From NCBI GenBank assembly GCA_003534175.1, contig DPFD01000085.1, positions 3,161 to 13,251 of the forward strand: a stretch of 10,091 bases of DNA, in the 5' to 3' direction. How positions within the stretch are numbered: position 1 is the first letter of the stretch; every line of letters starts with the position of its first letter. The DNA is from Chitinophagaceae bacterium (GTDB taxonomy: Bacteria > Bacteroidota > Bacteroidia > Chitinophagales > Chitinophagaceae). The position numbers and the translations under genes are program-made. The notes under the pieces were generated by a model. It saw nothing but the letters and a program-made list of their open reading frames with translations, did no database searches and was not told the origin of the DNA. Below are positions 1 through 6,999 of this stretch, piece after piece.

Positions 1-1
1 A

Positions 2-790
2 ATCTCTATCGTTGGATACGATTTCCCTGAAGAGGAAATGAACGCACTGAAAGCCCGCGGTGTAATGATGGACGGCGTGGAAATTATTAAAGATAAAAAG
101 TCATTTTTCTGGAGCGGTAAGTATCATATCGATATGAACGCCAGGGATACCCTCATTACCGACCTGAATGTACTGGCCGATTTTAACCCCATCGTACCGG
201 AATCATACCAGGGCGCCGAATTCCTGATGCTGGGTAACCTCATGCCGTCCCTGCAACTGAGCGTAATCCGTCAACTGAAAACACGCCCGAAACTCATAGC
301 CATGGATACGATGAATTTCTGGATGGATACCGCCATGGACGATCTTAAAACAGTACTGAAAGAGGTGGATGTACTGCTCATCAACGACGGAGAGGCCCGC
401 CAACTCAGTGGTGAAGTATCACTCGTAAAGGCCAGCCGCAAAATCCTGAACATGGGCCCCAAGTTCCTGGTGATTAAAAAAGGGGAACACGGTGCACTCC
501 TGTTTCATAAAAACCATGTTTTCTTCGCCCCGGCCTTACCTCTCGAGGATGTATTCGACCCTACCGGTGCCGGAGATACGTTTGCCGGCGGATTTATCGG
601 TCATCTCGCCAAAACAAAAGATATCAGTTTCGAAAACATGAAAACAGCCATCATCGTAGGTAGTGCACTGGCTAGTTTCTGCGTTGAAAAGTTCGGTCCC
701 GATCGCTTACGCGAGATCACCAAAGAGGATCTGGATGAAAGAATCGGTGAATTTGTTCAGTTGGTAAACTTTGATATTGATCTGGTATAA
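2..790 (+). CDS. PfkB-family carbohydrate/nucleoside kinase (5' end outside window)
   Basis: Transfers the gamma-phosphate of ATP to a hydroxyl of a sugar or nucleoside in the cytoplasm; the substrate cannot be told from sequence. The frame is open from base 2, and the 12 codons before the first internal ATG (38) read ISIVGYDFPEEE, a usual early PfkB segment (glycine-aspartate turn after a beta strand). The true start therefore lies upstream, and roughly 40-50 N-terminal residues are probably missing. The C-terminal PfkB signature DPTGAGDTFAGG is at about 557-592; its second Asp (575-577) is the expected catalytic base and the GAGD turn the anion hole. NDGEA at about 383-397 is the family's NxxE magnesium/phosphate motif, and VIKKGEHGALL the usual strand before the nucleotide site. 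The C-terminus appears complete, ending in TAA. A small membrane-protein gene follows after 9 bp, probably in the same transcript. The family call is firm; ribokinase, fructokinase or adenosine kinase activity is not assigned. Confidence 0.9.
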   Translation: MSIVGYDFPEEEMNALKARGVMMDGVEIIKDKKSFFWSGKYHIDMNARDTLITDLNVLADFNPIVPESYQGAEFLMLGNLMPSLQLSVIRQLKTRPKLIAMDTMNFWMDTAMDDLKTVLKEVDVLLINDGEARQLSGEVSLVKASRKILNMGPKFLVIKKGEHGALLFHKNHVFFAPALPLEDVFDPTGAGDTFAGGFIGHLAKTKDISFENMKTAIIVGSALASFCVEKFGPDRLREITKEDLDERIGEFVQLVNFDIDLV

Positions 791-799
791 CGGTATACC

Positions 800-1060
800 A
801 TGCTCGAAATTATTGCATTGTTTTTTCTTACCCGAAATATCGGGCAACTCGCTCAACAAAAAGGAGTGCCCCCACTGAAATGGAAAATTCTCACCATCGT
901 GCTGTGGATTGCATTTGAGTTTATCGGCGTAATTTTTGGCGTGGCCATTTTCGGACCCAACAACATCGTGAGCATTATGCTCGTAGCTATCGGCTTCGCT
1001 ATCACGGGATACTACCTCGTACGAAAACATCTTGAAAAAATGCCCGATCCCGATTTCTAA
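800..1060 (+). CDS. Small two-helix membrane protein, uncharacterised
   Basis: An 86-residue protein of unknown function. It has a short hydrophobic N-terminus, then an amphipathic stretch TRNIGQLAQQKGVPPLKWK, a strong hydrophobic helix at about residues 29-51, a Gly-Pro-Asn-Asn turn, a second helix at about 54-74, and a basic then acidic tail (RKHLEKMPDPDF). The pattern IG-x2-A-x2-KG-x2-P-x-KW followed by a WxxxE helix resembles small membrane proteins common in Bacteroidota that often sit beside unrelated genes; this is family recollection, not a search result. The ATG lies 9 bp after the kinase stop without a clear Shine-Dalgarno sequence, so co-transcription with the kinase is likely. A hairpin terminator follows 16 bp after the stop. 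Residue composition and position in an operon argue for a real gene. No catalytic motif is visible. Confidence 0.75.
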   Translation: MLEIIALFFLTRNIGQLAQQKGVPPLKWKILTIVLWIAFEFIGVIFGVAIFGPNNIVSIMLVAIGFAITGYYLVRKHLEKMPDPDF

Positions 1061-1076
1061 GATTCAACCTCTATAG

Positions 1077-1104
1077 AAAATGCCCGGATAATACCGGGCA
1101 TTTT
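1077..1104. terminator. Bidirectional intrinsic terminator between convergent genes
   Basis: A perfect 11-bp inverted repeat, AAAATGCCCGG / CCGGGCATTTT, with a 6-base loop (ATAATA). The GC-rich core is flanked by A4 on the left and T4 on the right, so each strand shows a hairpin followed by a U-tract. It lies between the stop of the small membrane protein (1060) and the stop of the leftward peptidase gene (1126), where a shared terminator is expected. Confidence 0.9.
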
Positions 1105-1125
1105 CATACATAGTAACAGCATCTG

Positions 1126-3282
1126 CTATTGCGTAATTCCTTCCAGCTTTAATATAAACGCGTACTCGCGCGCGCGGTCTTTTAACGATTTGAATCTGCC
1201 GGATGCACCGCCATGCCCCGCTTCCAAATCCGTATGAAACAAAATCTTGTTATTGTCAGTCTTGTAAGCCCTCAACCGCGCCACCCACTTGGCCGGCTCG
1301 AAATACTGAACCTGACTGTCATGCAAACCCGTTGTAATCAACATGTGAGGATACGATTTCTTTTCAATATTATCATAGGGTGAATACGACTTCATATAAA
1401 AGTAATGTTCTTTGTTCTCCGGATTTCCCCACTCATCATACTCATTGGTAGTTAACGGTATGGTAGGATCACTCATGGTGGTAACCACATCCACAAATGG
1501 TACCTGAGCCACTATACCATTAAACATTTCAGGCGCCATATTCACCACGGCACCCATCAATAAGCCACCCGCACTGCCTCCCATCGCATATAAATGTTCA
1601 GGCGTAGTGTATTTTTCCTGTACCAGATATTTTGCACAATCAATAAAATCTGTAAACGTATTTTTCTTCTTCATCATTTTTCCGTCCTCATACCAATAAC
1701 GACCCATCTCCTGTCCGCCACGGATATGCGCAATCGCAAATGCAAATCCACGATCCAGCAAACTCAAACGCACACTCGAAAATGTTGCATCCATATTTGC
1801 CCCGTATGATCCATACCCGTACAATAACAGTGGCCGGGTTCCGTCTTTTTTAAACCCTTTACGATATACCACAGAGATCGGAATTTTAGTTCCATCAGTA
1901 GCCGTAGCAAATATTCGCTCCGTTACATACCGGTTCGGATCAAAATCTCCCACCACCACCTGTTGCTTTAATAACACCTTGGTCTTGTTGTTCATGTTGT
2001 AATCATACACCGATGCTGGCGTAGTGAGCGATGTATAATTGAATCTCAACACATCCGTATCATACCCCGGGTTGTATGCCAAACTGGCCAGATAAGCCGG
2101 TTCATCAAAAGATAAATAATGACCAATGTTATTCTCGAAACGAATGATGTGTATCCTGGTTAATCCATCCTTGCGCTCACTGATGGCCATGAAATCTTTA
2201 AACACCTGCATCCCCCCAATAAATACATCCGGATAATGCATCACAAATTCTTTCCAGTCTTTCGCCTGTGTTTTATCCTCTGTGGCAGTCATGATTCGGA
2301 AATTCTTGGCATCCAGATTGGTTCTGATGTAAAATAAATCTCCTGCATGATCTACACTATACAACACCTCCTTCATGCGCGGCTGGAAAATCTTAAACGG
2401 TTGATCCGGTGTGTTGGCATCCAGGTATCTCATTTCAGTTGACAGTGTTTGCTGTGAGTAGATAAATAAATATTTGTCCGACTTGCTCTTCCCGATTCCA
2501 ATGTAGTTGGCCGGATCGGTTTCCTTGTACACCTCCACATCTTCTTTTTCATTGGTTCCCAGTTTATGCCGCATAATGCGCTCACTCAATAAGGTTACCG
2601 GATGCTTGGCAGTATAAAAAATGGTTTGATTGTCGTTCGCCCAAGTAGGATCGCCTTCTGTATTGGTGATTACATCCTCCAATATCATTTCGGTGTCAAT
2701 GTTTTTGATGAATATCTGATACTGACGACGAGATACTTTATCCACCCCGTAGGCAATCCACTTGTTATCCGGACTAACACTAATGCCACTGACAGAAAAA
2801 TAATTATGCCCTTCTGCCATTTTATTTACATCCAGTAATACTTCCTCTTTCGCCTCCAAACTTCCTTTCTTCCGGCAAAACAGATAATAATCTTTTCCTT
2901 CTACCTGACGCGTATAGTAATAATATCCGTTCTTTAAATACGGAACACTTTCATCCTGCTCCTTGATACGCGAACGCATTTCGGTATACAGTACCTCCTG
3001 GAACTTTTCTGTATCCGCCATCATGGCACTGTAATAATTATTCTCCGCCTGCAGGTATTCAACTACTTTGGTACTGTCAGGACCTTTCTTAAAAAAATCA
3101 TTCATCCAGTAATAAGGATCAATACGTACATCGCCATGCGCTTTATGCAGATGTTGCTTTTGCTCTGCCACCGGTGGCTTCACGTCGGGCCAATACACTT
3201 GTTTTTTGCTCATATTATTTTGAGATTTTGCGGTTAACCCGAAGGCTAAACACATCAATGCGGGTATCACTGCTTTTTTCAT
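1126..3282 (-). CDS. ptrB: Exported oligopeptidase B-like peptidase (prolyl oligopeptidase family, S9A)
   Basis: A serine peptidase of the S9A family, closest by motifs to oligopeptidase B, which cleaves short peptides after Arg/Lys. The 718 residues comprise a signal peptide (about 1-20, MKKAVIPALMCLAFGLTAKS), the conserved HGDVRIDPYYWM entry motif (49-60), a beta-propeller gating region (about 80-450) and a C-terminal alpha/beta hydrolase domain. GGSAGG (568-573) carries nucleophile Ser570; Asp655 (GLHDSQV) and His690 (EAGHGG) complete the triad. These sit at a constant +38 offset from the enterobacterial triad 532/617/652 as I recall it. On the same offset Glu614 matches the P1-specificity Glu576, while residue 578 is Asp616 and the P2-related Asp462 is Thr500. 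The signal peptide places it in the periplasm or outside, unlike the cytosolic E. coli enzyme. The ATG lies 7 bp after the upstream lamin-tail gene, without a clear ribosome binding site, so the two probably share a transcript. Family call firm; substrate preference inferred. Confidence 0.92.
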   Translation of the reverse strand: MKKAVIPALMCLAFGLTAKSQNNMSKKQVYWPDVKPPVAEQKQHLHKAHGDVRIDPYYWMNDFFKKGPDSTKVVEYLQAENNYYSAMMADTEKFQEVLYTEMRSRIKEQDESVPYLKNGYYYYTRQVEGKDYYLFCRKKGSLEAKEEVLLDVNKMAEGHNYFSVSGISVSPDNKWIAYGVDKVSRRQYQIFIKNIDTEMILEDVITNTEGDPTWANDNQTIFYTAKHPVTLLSERIMRHKLGTNEKEDVEVYKETDPANYIGIGKSKSDKYLFIYSQQTLSTEMRYLDANTPDQPFKIFQPRMKEVLYSVDHAGDLFYIRTNLDAKNFRIMTATEDKTQAKDWKEFVMHYPDVFIGGMQVFKDFMAISERKDGLTRIHIIRFENNIGHYLSFDEPAYLASLAYNPGYDTDVLRFNYTSLTTPASVYDYNMNNKTKVLLKQQVVVGDFDPNRYVTERIFATATDGTKIPISVVYRKGFKKDGTRPLLLYGYGSYGANMDATFSSVRLSLLDRGFAFAIAHIRGGQEMGRYWYEDGKMMKKKNTFTDFIDCAKYLVQEKYTTPEHLYAMGGSAGGLLMGAVVNMAPEMFNGIVAQVPFVDVVTTMSDPTIPLTTNEYDEWGNPENKEHYFYMKSYSPYDNIEKKSYPHMLITTGLHDSQVQYFEPAKWVARLRAYKTDNNKILFHTDLEAGHGGASGRFKSLKDRAREYAFILKLEGITQ

Positions 3283-3289
3283 ACTGTAT

Positions 3290-5857
3290 TTATTGGTTAA
3301 AGATGTTGATTACTTTTTTAAATTTTTCGAGCTTGCCGCCGGTATCAAAGGCCTCAATGTAAACAATATACCTTCCGGTTGGCAACACCTGCATCCGCTC
3401 TCCCAATCCATCCCACCTCCATGTACCTGATGTGCCATTCAGAATGTTTTTATGCAAATACCGAACCGCTCTTCCATGTATATCAAAGATAATTACATTA
3501 CTCATGTATCCTGCTTCCGCAAACGTATATTGTATGGTTAAAAAATCATCCCGGCCATCATTGTTCGGAGATATCGTTTCAACTGAAAAGATATAGTTTG
3601 CCTGTGGGGTGGTATTTGTTATTTGCTGACTGTTTTCATATCCCGGCGTGGCATATCCCACATCCCGGGAAGCACTGTGCCAAACTTCCCTGCGATTGCC
3701 GGATCCCTCCCGGTGTATTCTTTCCAGCGAAACCCCTTCTGCCTGCGTGAGTAAGGGAAAATGCCAGTCAGACTGATACCCTACCCGATCCACTTCTTCA
3801 CCGGCATGATTCAGTAAGATAACGGTCCCTTTATCATCATTGTACGAAGGCAGCTGAACTACATCTAACAACCGTTCCGGATATTTACAATAATACTCTG
3901 ATTGTACAACACGGCCATCGTTTGAAAGCGCAATCAGTCCACCCGGAAACATCGTAAATCCATTCGGATGTACCTGCGTAATTTGAGCGGTGTTGCCCGT
4001 GGTTGACTCATGCGCAATGTACAGATACTTTAAATCCACCGCCCGGTGGCTCCTGTTGTATATCTCCACAAAATCAGTGCCCGCAGGGGTGGGGTTGAAC
4101 AACACCTCATGCACAATTACATCGCCGGGCATCGGACTGTATCCCAATGCCAGTGGAATATCCACCGATTGAATCACCTCCCCGGAGCAACTGCGCACAT
4201 TCCTTACCGTTAGCGTATATAGGGTTTCCGGTAGCAGGGGCGTGCCCAACCGAAGTTGGACTGTTTTCAGCATCGGCTCCAACAACACAATACTGTCAAT
4301 TGTTATTCCGGGCAACTGAATCTGTTGCTGCAATTGGTTGATACCATGTACATCCAGCGGAGCTGAAAAAAACAACTGCACATGCATGGAATCTAACGCA
4401 TAACTTCTCTCTAACTGAAACCGGACATCCGGCTGTATTGCTGCTGCCACTGAATTATACTGCCCCGGGGTGGCTCCCCGTCCGTCCACACTCGAAATCC
4501 AGTTGCCCTCACCCACACAAGGGTGATGCACATCTTTCATTTCCAAACTCCATCCCCCCACTTTTTTTAATGGGTTATCATACCAAGTATCATTATAAGC
4601 AACAGAATGAATTAGTTTGTCGTCAGCACTGGTTAAATATAATACATCCGCAGCATTGTTCAGCGACGGAAAGGCAGGAACAGATAACGTAGATCCATAC
4701 ACGAAGAGTGGAGCATATCCATTGGAAGAAGTGAGTATCAGTACACTGTCGGGCAGCAACACATATTCAGGAAAAGCGCCTGAACACCCTCCCGCTCCCT
4801 TGCATATACGCCAGCCGCCAAGTTGCACGGGGTATGGAGAAACGTTTCTGATTTCCACCCACTCCACCAAAGGCATCTGCTGGGGCGGTTCAGGATCTGC
4901 AAATATTTCATGCAATATCACATCACCCCATTGGGGACGCACATAATATATTGTATCGGTTAACTGTGCCGCAACATTCCCCCATACATCCATCACATCC
5001 TCCACCTGAATACTAATAGGCGTTCTCTCCGGTAACGCCGTTTGAAAACGAAGTACACACACATTGCCGTTACAATCCACCTGTTGCGGAAATCCTACCC
5101 CCGCACCCAGATAAAAAAAGGAAGGAAGATATCCGTTCCAGCGTACCGCTTCATCAAATTCAACCTTCGCCGTTACTGAGTCAGTCGCCTGTACATTGCG
5201 AATGGCAGGAGGTGTGGTGTCCGGTATATGAGGCCCTACATACATGTCATCAAAATAATGCTTCTCAAAAAAAGACGCGGTGGATTGTGTAACCGAAATT
5301 CCAAAATACTGCGCCGTGGTATAGGTGCCATCCATGATGCCCTGATATACCTCTCCCAATCTCCCGTCAACGTAATAGATAATGGTCCACTGATGCAGCT
5401 GATCCCGTATCACCTGAATATCATACCGCCTGTTCGCCTGCACCGTTCCATTGGTACCATCTACAACACAAACCTCACGATCCGCATCTTTTCTGAATAA
5501 ACTAATCTCATCCGGTGTTCCACCAATTCGCATGAAATAACCGGTATTGCCAGACGAGGTGAGCGCATCATCGGATGACATAAGATACACATCTGCATAA
5601 TTTGTACCTGAGGTGGATAAATTCAACCGCACACTGAAATGCCACGCACCACTAACCTGTGTGGATGGTGTGGTTATCTGAAACGTTTGATGCGGCTGCT
5701 GCCACGCACTTTGCAGCTCTCCCTGCGCATTGATGATAAAGGCACCGGGCACCTGATTCCAAACCGGACCATTCAGTAAGTCACCGTCATTAAAATTTTC
5801 TGTAAACTGGGCATACGCCGATTGCGCTGCCAGCAGCAGGATGATACACAGTTTCAT
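3290..5857 (-). CDS. Secreted lamin-tail-domain protein with FlgD/CHU_C-like C-terminal module (probable T9SS cargo)
   Basis: An 855-residue secreted protein with no visible catalytic site. Domain order: signal peptide about 1-16 (MKLCIILLLAAQSAYA, Q at +1); a concanavalin/LamG-like beta-sandwich about 17-210 (starting FTENFNDGDL, with YFDDMYVG near its end); a Big_5/SbsA-like Ig module about 213-305 (DTTPPAIRNV, VEFDEAV); a first lamin-tail domain about 310-465 (GDVILHEIFADPEP, VEWVEIRN); a second Ig-like module about 476-570; a second lamin-tail domain about 577-740 (GDVIVHEVLFNPTP, DFVEIYN); and a C-terminal module about 757-855 (ISPNNDGRDDF, IFDIHGRAV, LPTGRYIVYIEA, ending KKVINIFNQ). That last module resembles FlgD-Ig/CHU_C domains used as T9SS sorting signals in Bacteroidota. 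The likely role is a cell-surface or extracellular structural or adhesive protein; this is inference. It is first gene of a leftward pair with the peptidase and lies divergent to asd. Several cysteines, such as those in CNGNVC, may form disulfides. Confidence 0.88.
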   Translation of the reverse strand: MKLCIILLLAAQSAYAQFTENFNDGDLLNGPVWNQVPGAFIINAQGELQSAWQQPHQTFQITTPSTQVSGAWHFSVRLNLSTSGTNYADVYLMSSDDALTSSGNTGYFMRIGGTPDEISLFRKDADREVCVVDGTNGTVQANRRYDIQVIRDQLHQWTIIYYVDGRLGEVYQGIMDGTYTTAQYFGISVTQSTASFFEKHYFDDMYVGPHIPDTTPPAIRNVQATDSVTAKVEFDEAVRWNGYLPSFFYLGAGVGFPQQVDCNGNVCVLRFQTALPERTPISIQVEDVMDVWGNVAAQLTDTIYYVRPQWGDVILHEIFADPEPPQQMPLVEWVEIRNVSPYPVQLGGWRICKGAGGCSGAFPEYVLLPDSVLILTSSNGYAPLFVYGSTLSVPAFPSLNNAADVLYLTSADDKLIHSVAYNDTWYDNPLKKVGGWSLEMKDVHHPCVGEGNWISSVDGRGATPGQYNSVAAAIQPDVRFQLERSYALDSMHVQLFFSAPLDVHGINQLQQQIQLPGITIDSIVLLEPMLKTVQLRLGTPLLPETLYTLTVRNVRSCSGEVIQSVDIPLALGYSPMPGDVIVHEVLFNPTPAGTDFVEIYNRSHRAVDLKYLYIAHESTTGNTAQITQVHPNGFTMFPGGLIALSNDGRVVQSEYYCKYPERLLDVVQLPSYNDDKGTVILLNHAGEEVDRVGYQSDWHFPLLTQAEGVSLERIHREGSGNRREVWHSASRDVGYATPGYENSQQITNTTPQANYIFSVETISPNNDGRDDFLTIQYTFAEAGYMSNVIIFDIHGRAVRYLHKNILNGTSGTWRWDGLGERMQVLPTGRYIVYIEAFDTGGKLEKFKKVINIFNQ

Positions 5858-5876
5858 ACAGTAGGATTTAAGGCAT

Positions 5877-5884
5877 TAAAACTA
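5877..5884 (-). promoter_or_regulatory. Candidate Bacteroidota -7 box for the lamin-tail gene
   Basis: Read leftward the bases are TAGTTTTA, one mismatch from TAnnTTTG, 19 bp before the ATG at 5857; this would give a leader of about 10-15 nt. No good -33 TTTG lies at the expected distance, so the call is tentative. Confidence 0.3.
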
Positions 5885-5935
5885 AATATTTCAACGCGCT
5901 GAAAACCGAAATGCGCAAGAAGTACCCATAGGGTG

Positions 5936-5943
5936 TATTTTTG
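5936..5943 (+). promoter_or_regulatory. Bacteroidota-type -7 promoter element for asd
   Basis: TATTTTTG is an exact match to the Bacteroidota -7 consensus TAnnTTTG and ends 21 bp before the asd ATG at 5965. It predicts a transcript start near 5948-5951 and a leader of about 15 nt, usual for the phylum. A -33 TTTG is not evident. The element overlaps an in-frame TTG at 5941, which argues against that codon as translation start. Confidence 0.55.
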
Positions 5944-5964
5944 CACCTTCAATACATCTCACAC

Positions 5965-6957
5965 ATGAAAGTTGCCGTTGTAGGAGCTACCGGACTGGTA
6001 GGTACCAAAATGATTGAATTACTCATCGAAAGAAATTTTCCGGTGAGTACTTTAATTCCTGTAGCTTCTGAACGCTCCGCAGGTAAAACCCTTTATTATA
6101 AAAGTGAGGAAATCACCATCTGCACGCCGCAACAGGCTATTGACGCAAAACCCGCACTGGCACTGTTTTCTGCAGGAGGCAGCACTTCATTACAATGGGC
6201 TCCCGCATTTGCAGCCGCCGGTATTACCGTCATCGACAATTCAAGCGCGTGGAGGATGGACCCCGAAAAAAAACTGGTGGTGCCTGAAGTAAACGGACAC
6301 GTACTCACGGCTGAGGATAAAATTATCGCCAACCCCAACTGCTCTACCATTCAAATGGTGCTGGTGCTGAAACCCATCCACGATGCCTTTCAAATACGCC
6401 GCGTAGTGGTGAGCACCTACCAAAGTGTAACCGGCACCGGAGTGAAGGCTGTGCAACAGTTAATGAACGAACGCCACAACCTCGCCGGTGAAATGGCGTA
6501 TAAATACCCGATTGACCTGAACGCCATCCCTCAGATTGATTCGTTTCTTGAAAACGGCTATACAAAAGAAGAAATGAAAATGATGAAGGAAACGTGCAAA
6601 ATTATGCAGGATGATTCTATTAAAGTAACAGCTACGTGTGTACGCATTCCAACGATGGGAGGACACAGCGAAAGCGTTAACATTGAATGCGCATCTCCTT
6701 TTACCCTGCAATCAGTTCGGCAACTGCTCAGCAATGCCCCGGGAATTGTTGTTCAGGACGATACAGATAATTGCGTTTACCCTATGCCGTTATATAGTAA
6801 AGATAAGGATGAAACTTTCGTAGGCCGCATACGCCTCGATGACACCCGCCCCAACACCTTCAACTGCTGGATTGTAAGCGATAACCTCCGCAAAGGCGCT
6901 GCCACCAATGCTATTCAGATTGCTGAACTCTTATTGAAAAAAGGATTGATTCAATAA
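5965..6957 (+). CDS. asd: Aspartate-semialdehyde dehydrogenase
   Basis: Reduces L-aspartyl-4-phosphate with NADPH to L-aspartate-4-semialdehyde plus phosphate in the cytoplasm, the branch point toward diaminopimelate/lysine, threonine and methionine. From the ATG at 5965 the protein has 330 residues, normal for the family. The N-terminal Rossmann motif VGATGLVG (6-13) binds NADP. Catalytic Cys126 is in NPNCST; Gln153 in YQSVTGTG; the substrate-binding Arg227 and the acid/base His234 lie in VRIPTMGGHSE. SAGGS at 69-73 and DNSSAWRM at 91-98 are further family signatures. The frame could be read from a TTG at 5941, but that codon lies inside the predicted -7 promoter box and adds eight residues before the conserved start MKVAVVGATG, so the ATG is preferred. 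It is transcribed alone, divergent from the lamin-tail gene and convergent with korB. All key residues are present and the enzyme should be active. Confidence 0.97.
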   Translation: MKVAVVGATGLVGTKMIELLIERNFPVSTLIPVASERSAGKTLYYKSEEITICTPQQAIDAKPALALFSAGGSTSLQWAPAFAAAGITVIDNSSAWRMDPEKKLVVPEVNGHVLTAEDKIIANPNCSTIQMVLVLKPIHDAFQIRRVVVSTYQSVTGTGVKAVQQLMNERHNLAGEMAYKYPIDLNAIPQIDSFLENGYTKEEMKMMKETCKIMQDDSIKVTATCVRIPTMGGHSESVNIECASPFTLQSVRQLLSNAPGIVVQDDTDNCVYPMPLYSKDKDETFVGRIRLDDTRPNTFNCWIVSDNLRKGAATNAIQIAELLLKKGLIQ

Positions 6958-6978
6958 TTCACTGTTCCGTGAATAGAT

Positions 6979-6999
6979 AAAAACTGAATAGAACTATTC
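6979..6999 (-). terminator. Weak candidate terminator for the leftward korB unit
   Basis: Read leftward, GAATAG-TT-CTATTC (6999-6986) forms a short AT-rich hairpin, effectively five pairs with a four-base loop, followed by AG and a T5 tract (6984-6980). It begins within the korB stop codon (TAG, 6996-6994). A second small inverted repeat, ATTCAC/GTGAAT (6957-6974), overlaps the asd stop but has no T-tract for the rightward transcript. Position is right; stem stability is poor. Confidence 0.35.

Noticed and set aside
3250..3282. Possible lipobox (ALMC) making the peptidase a lipoprotein.
   Set aside because: The Cys is only residue 11 with too short a hydrophobic stretch, and residues before it do not fit the lipobox consensus; a standard signal peptide cut near residue 20 fits better.
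4617..4946. Rightward 109-codon open frame opposite the lamin-tail gene.
   Set aside because: It is antisense to the first lamin-tail module, which has clear conserved motifs; the composition is that of an opposite-strand shadow.
5941..5964. TTG start for asd, adding eight residues.
   Set aside because: The TTG lies within the TAnnTTTG promoter box, and the conserved dehydrogenase N-terminus begins at the ATG at 5965.
6957..6974. ATTCAC/GTGAAT inverted repeat as an asd terminator.
   Set aside because: Six AT-rich base pairs and no following T-tract on the rightward strand make intrinsic termination unlikely.
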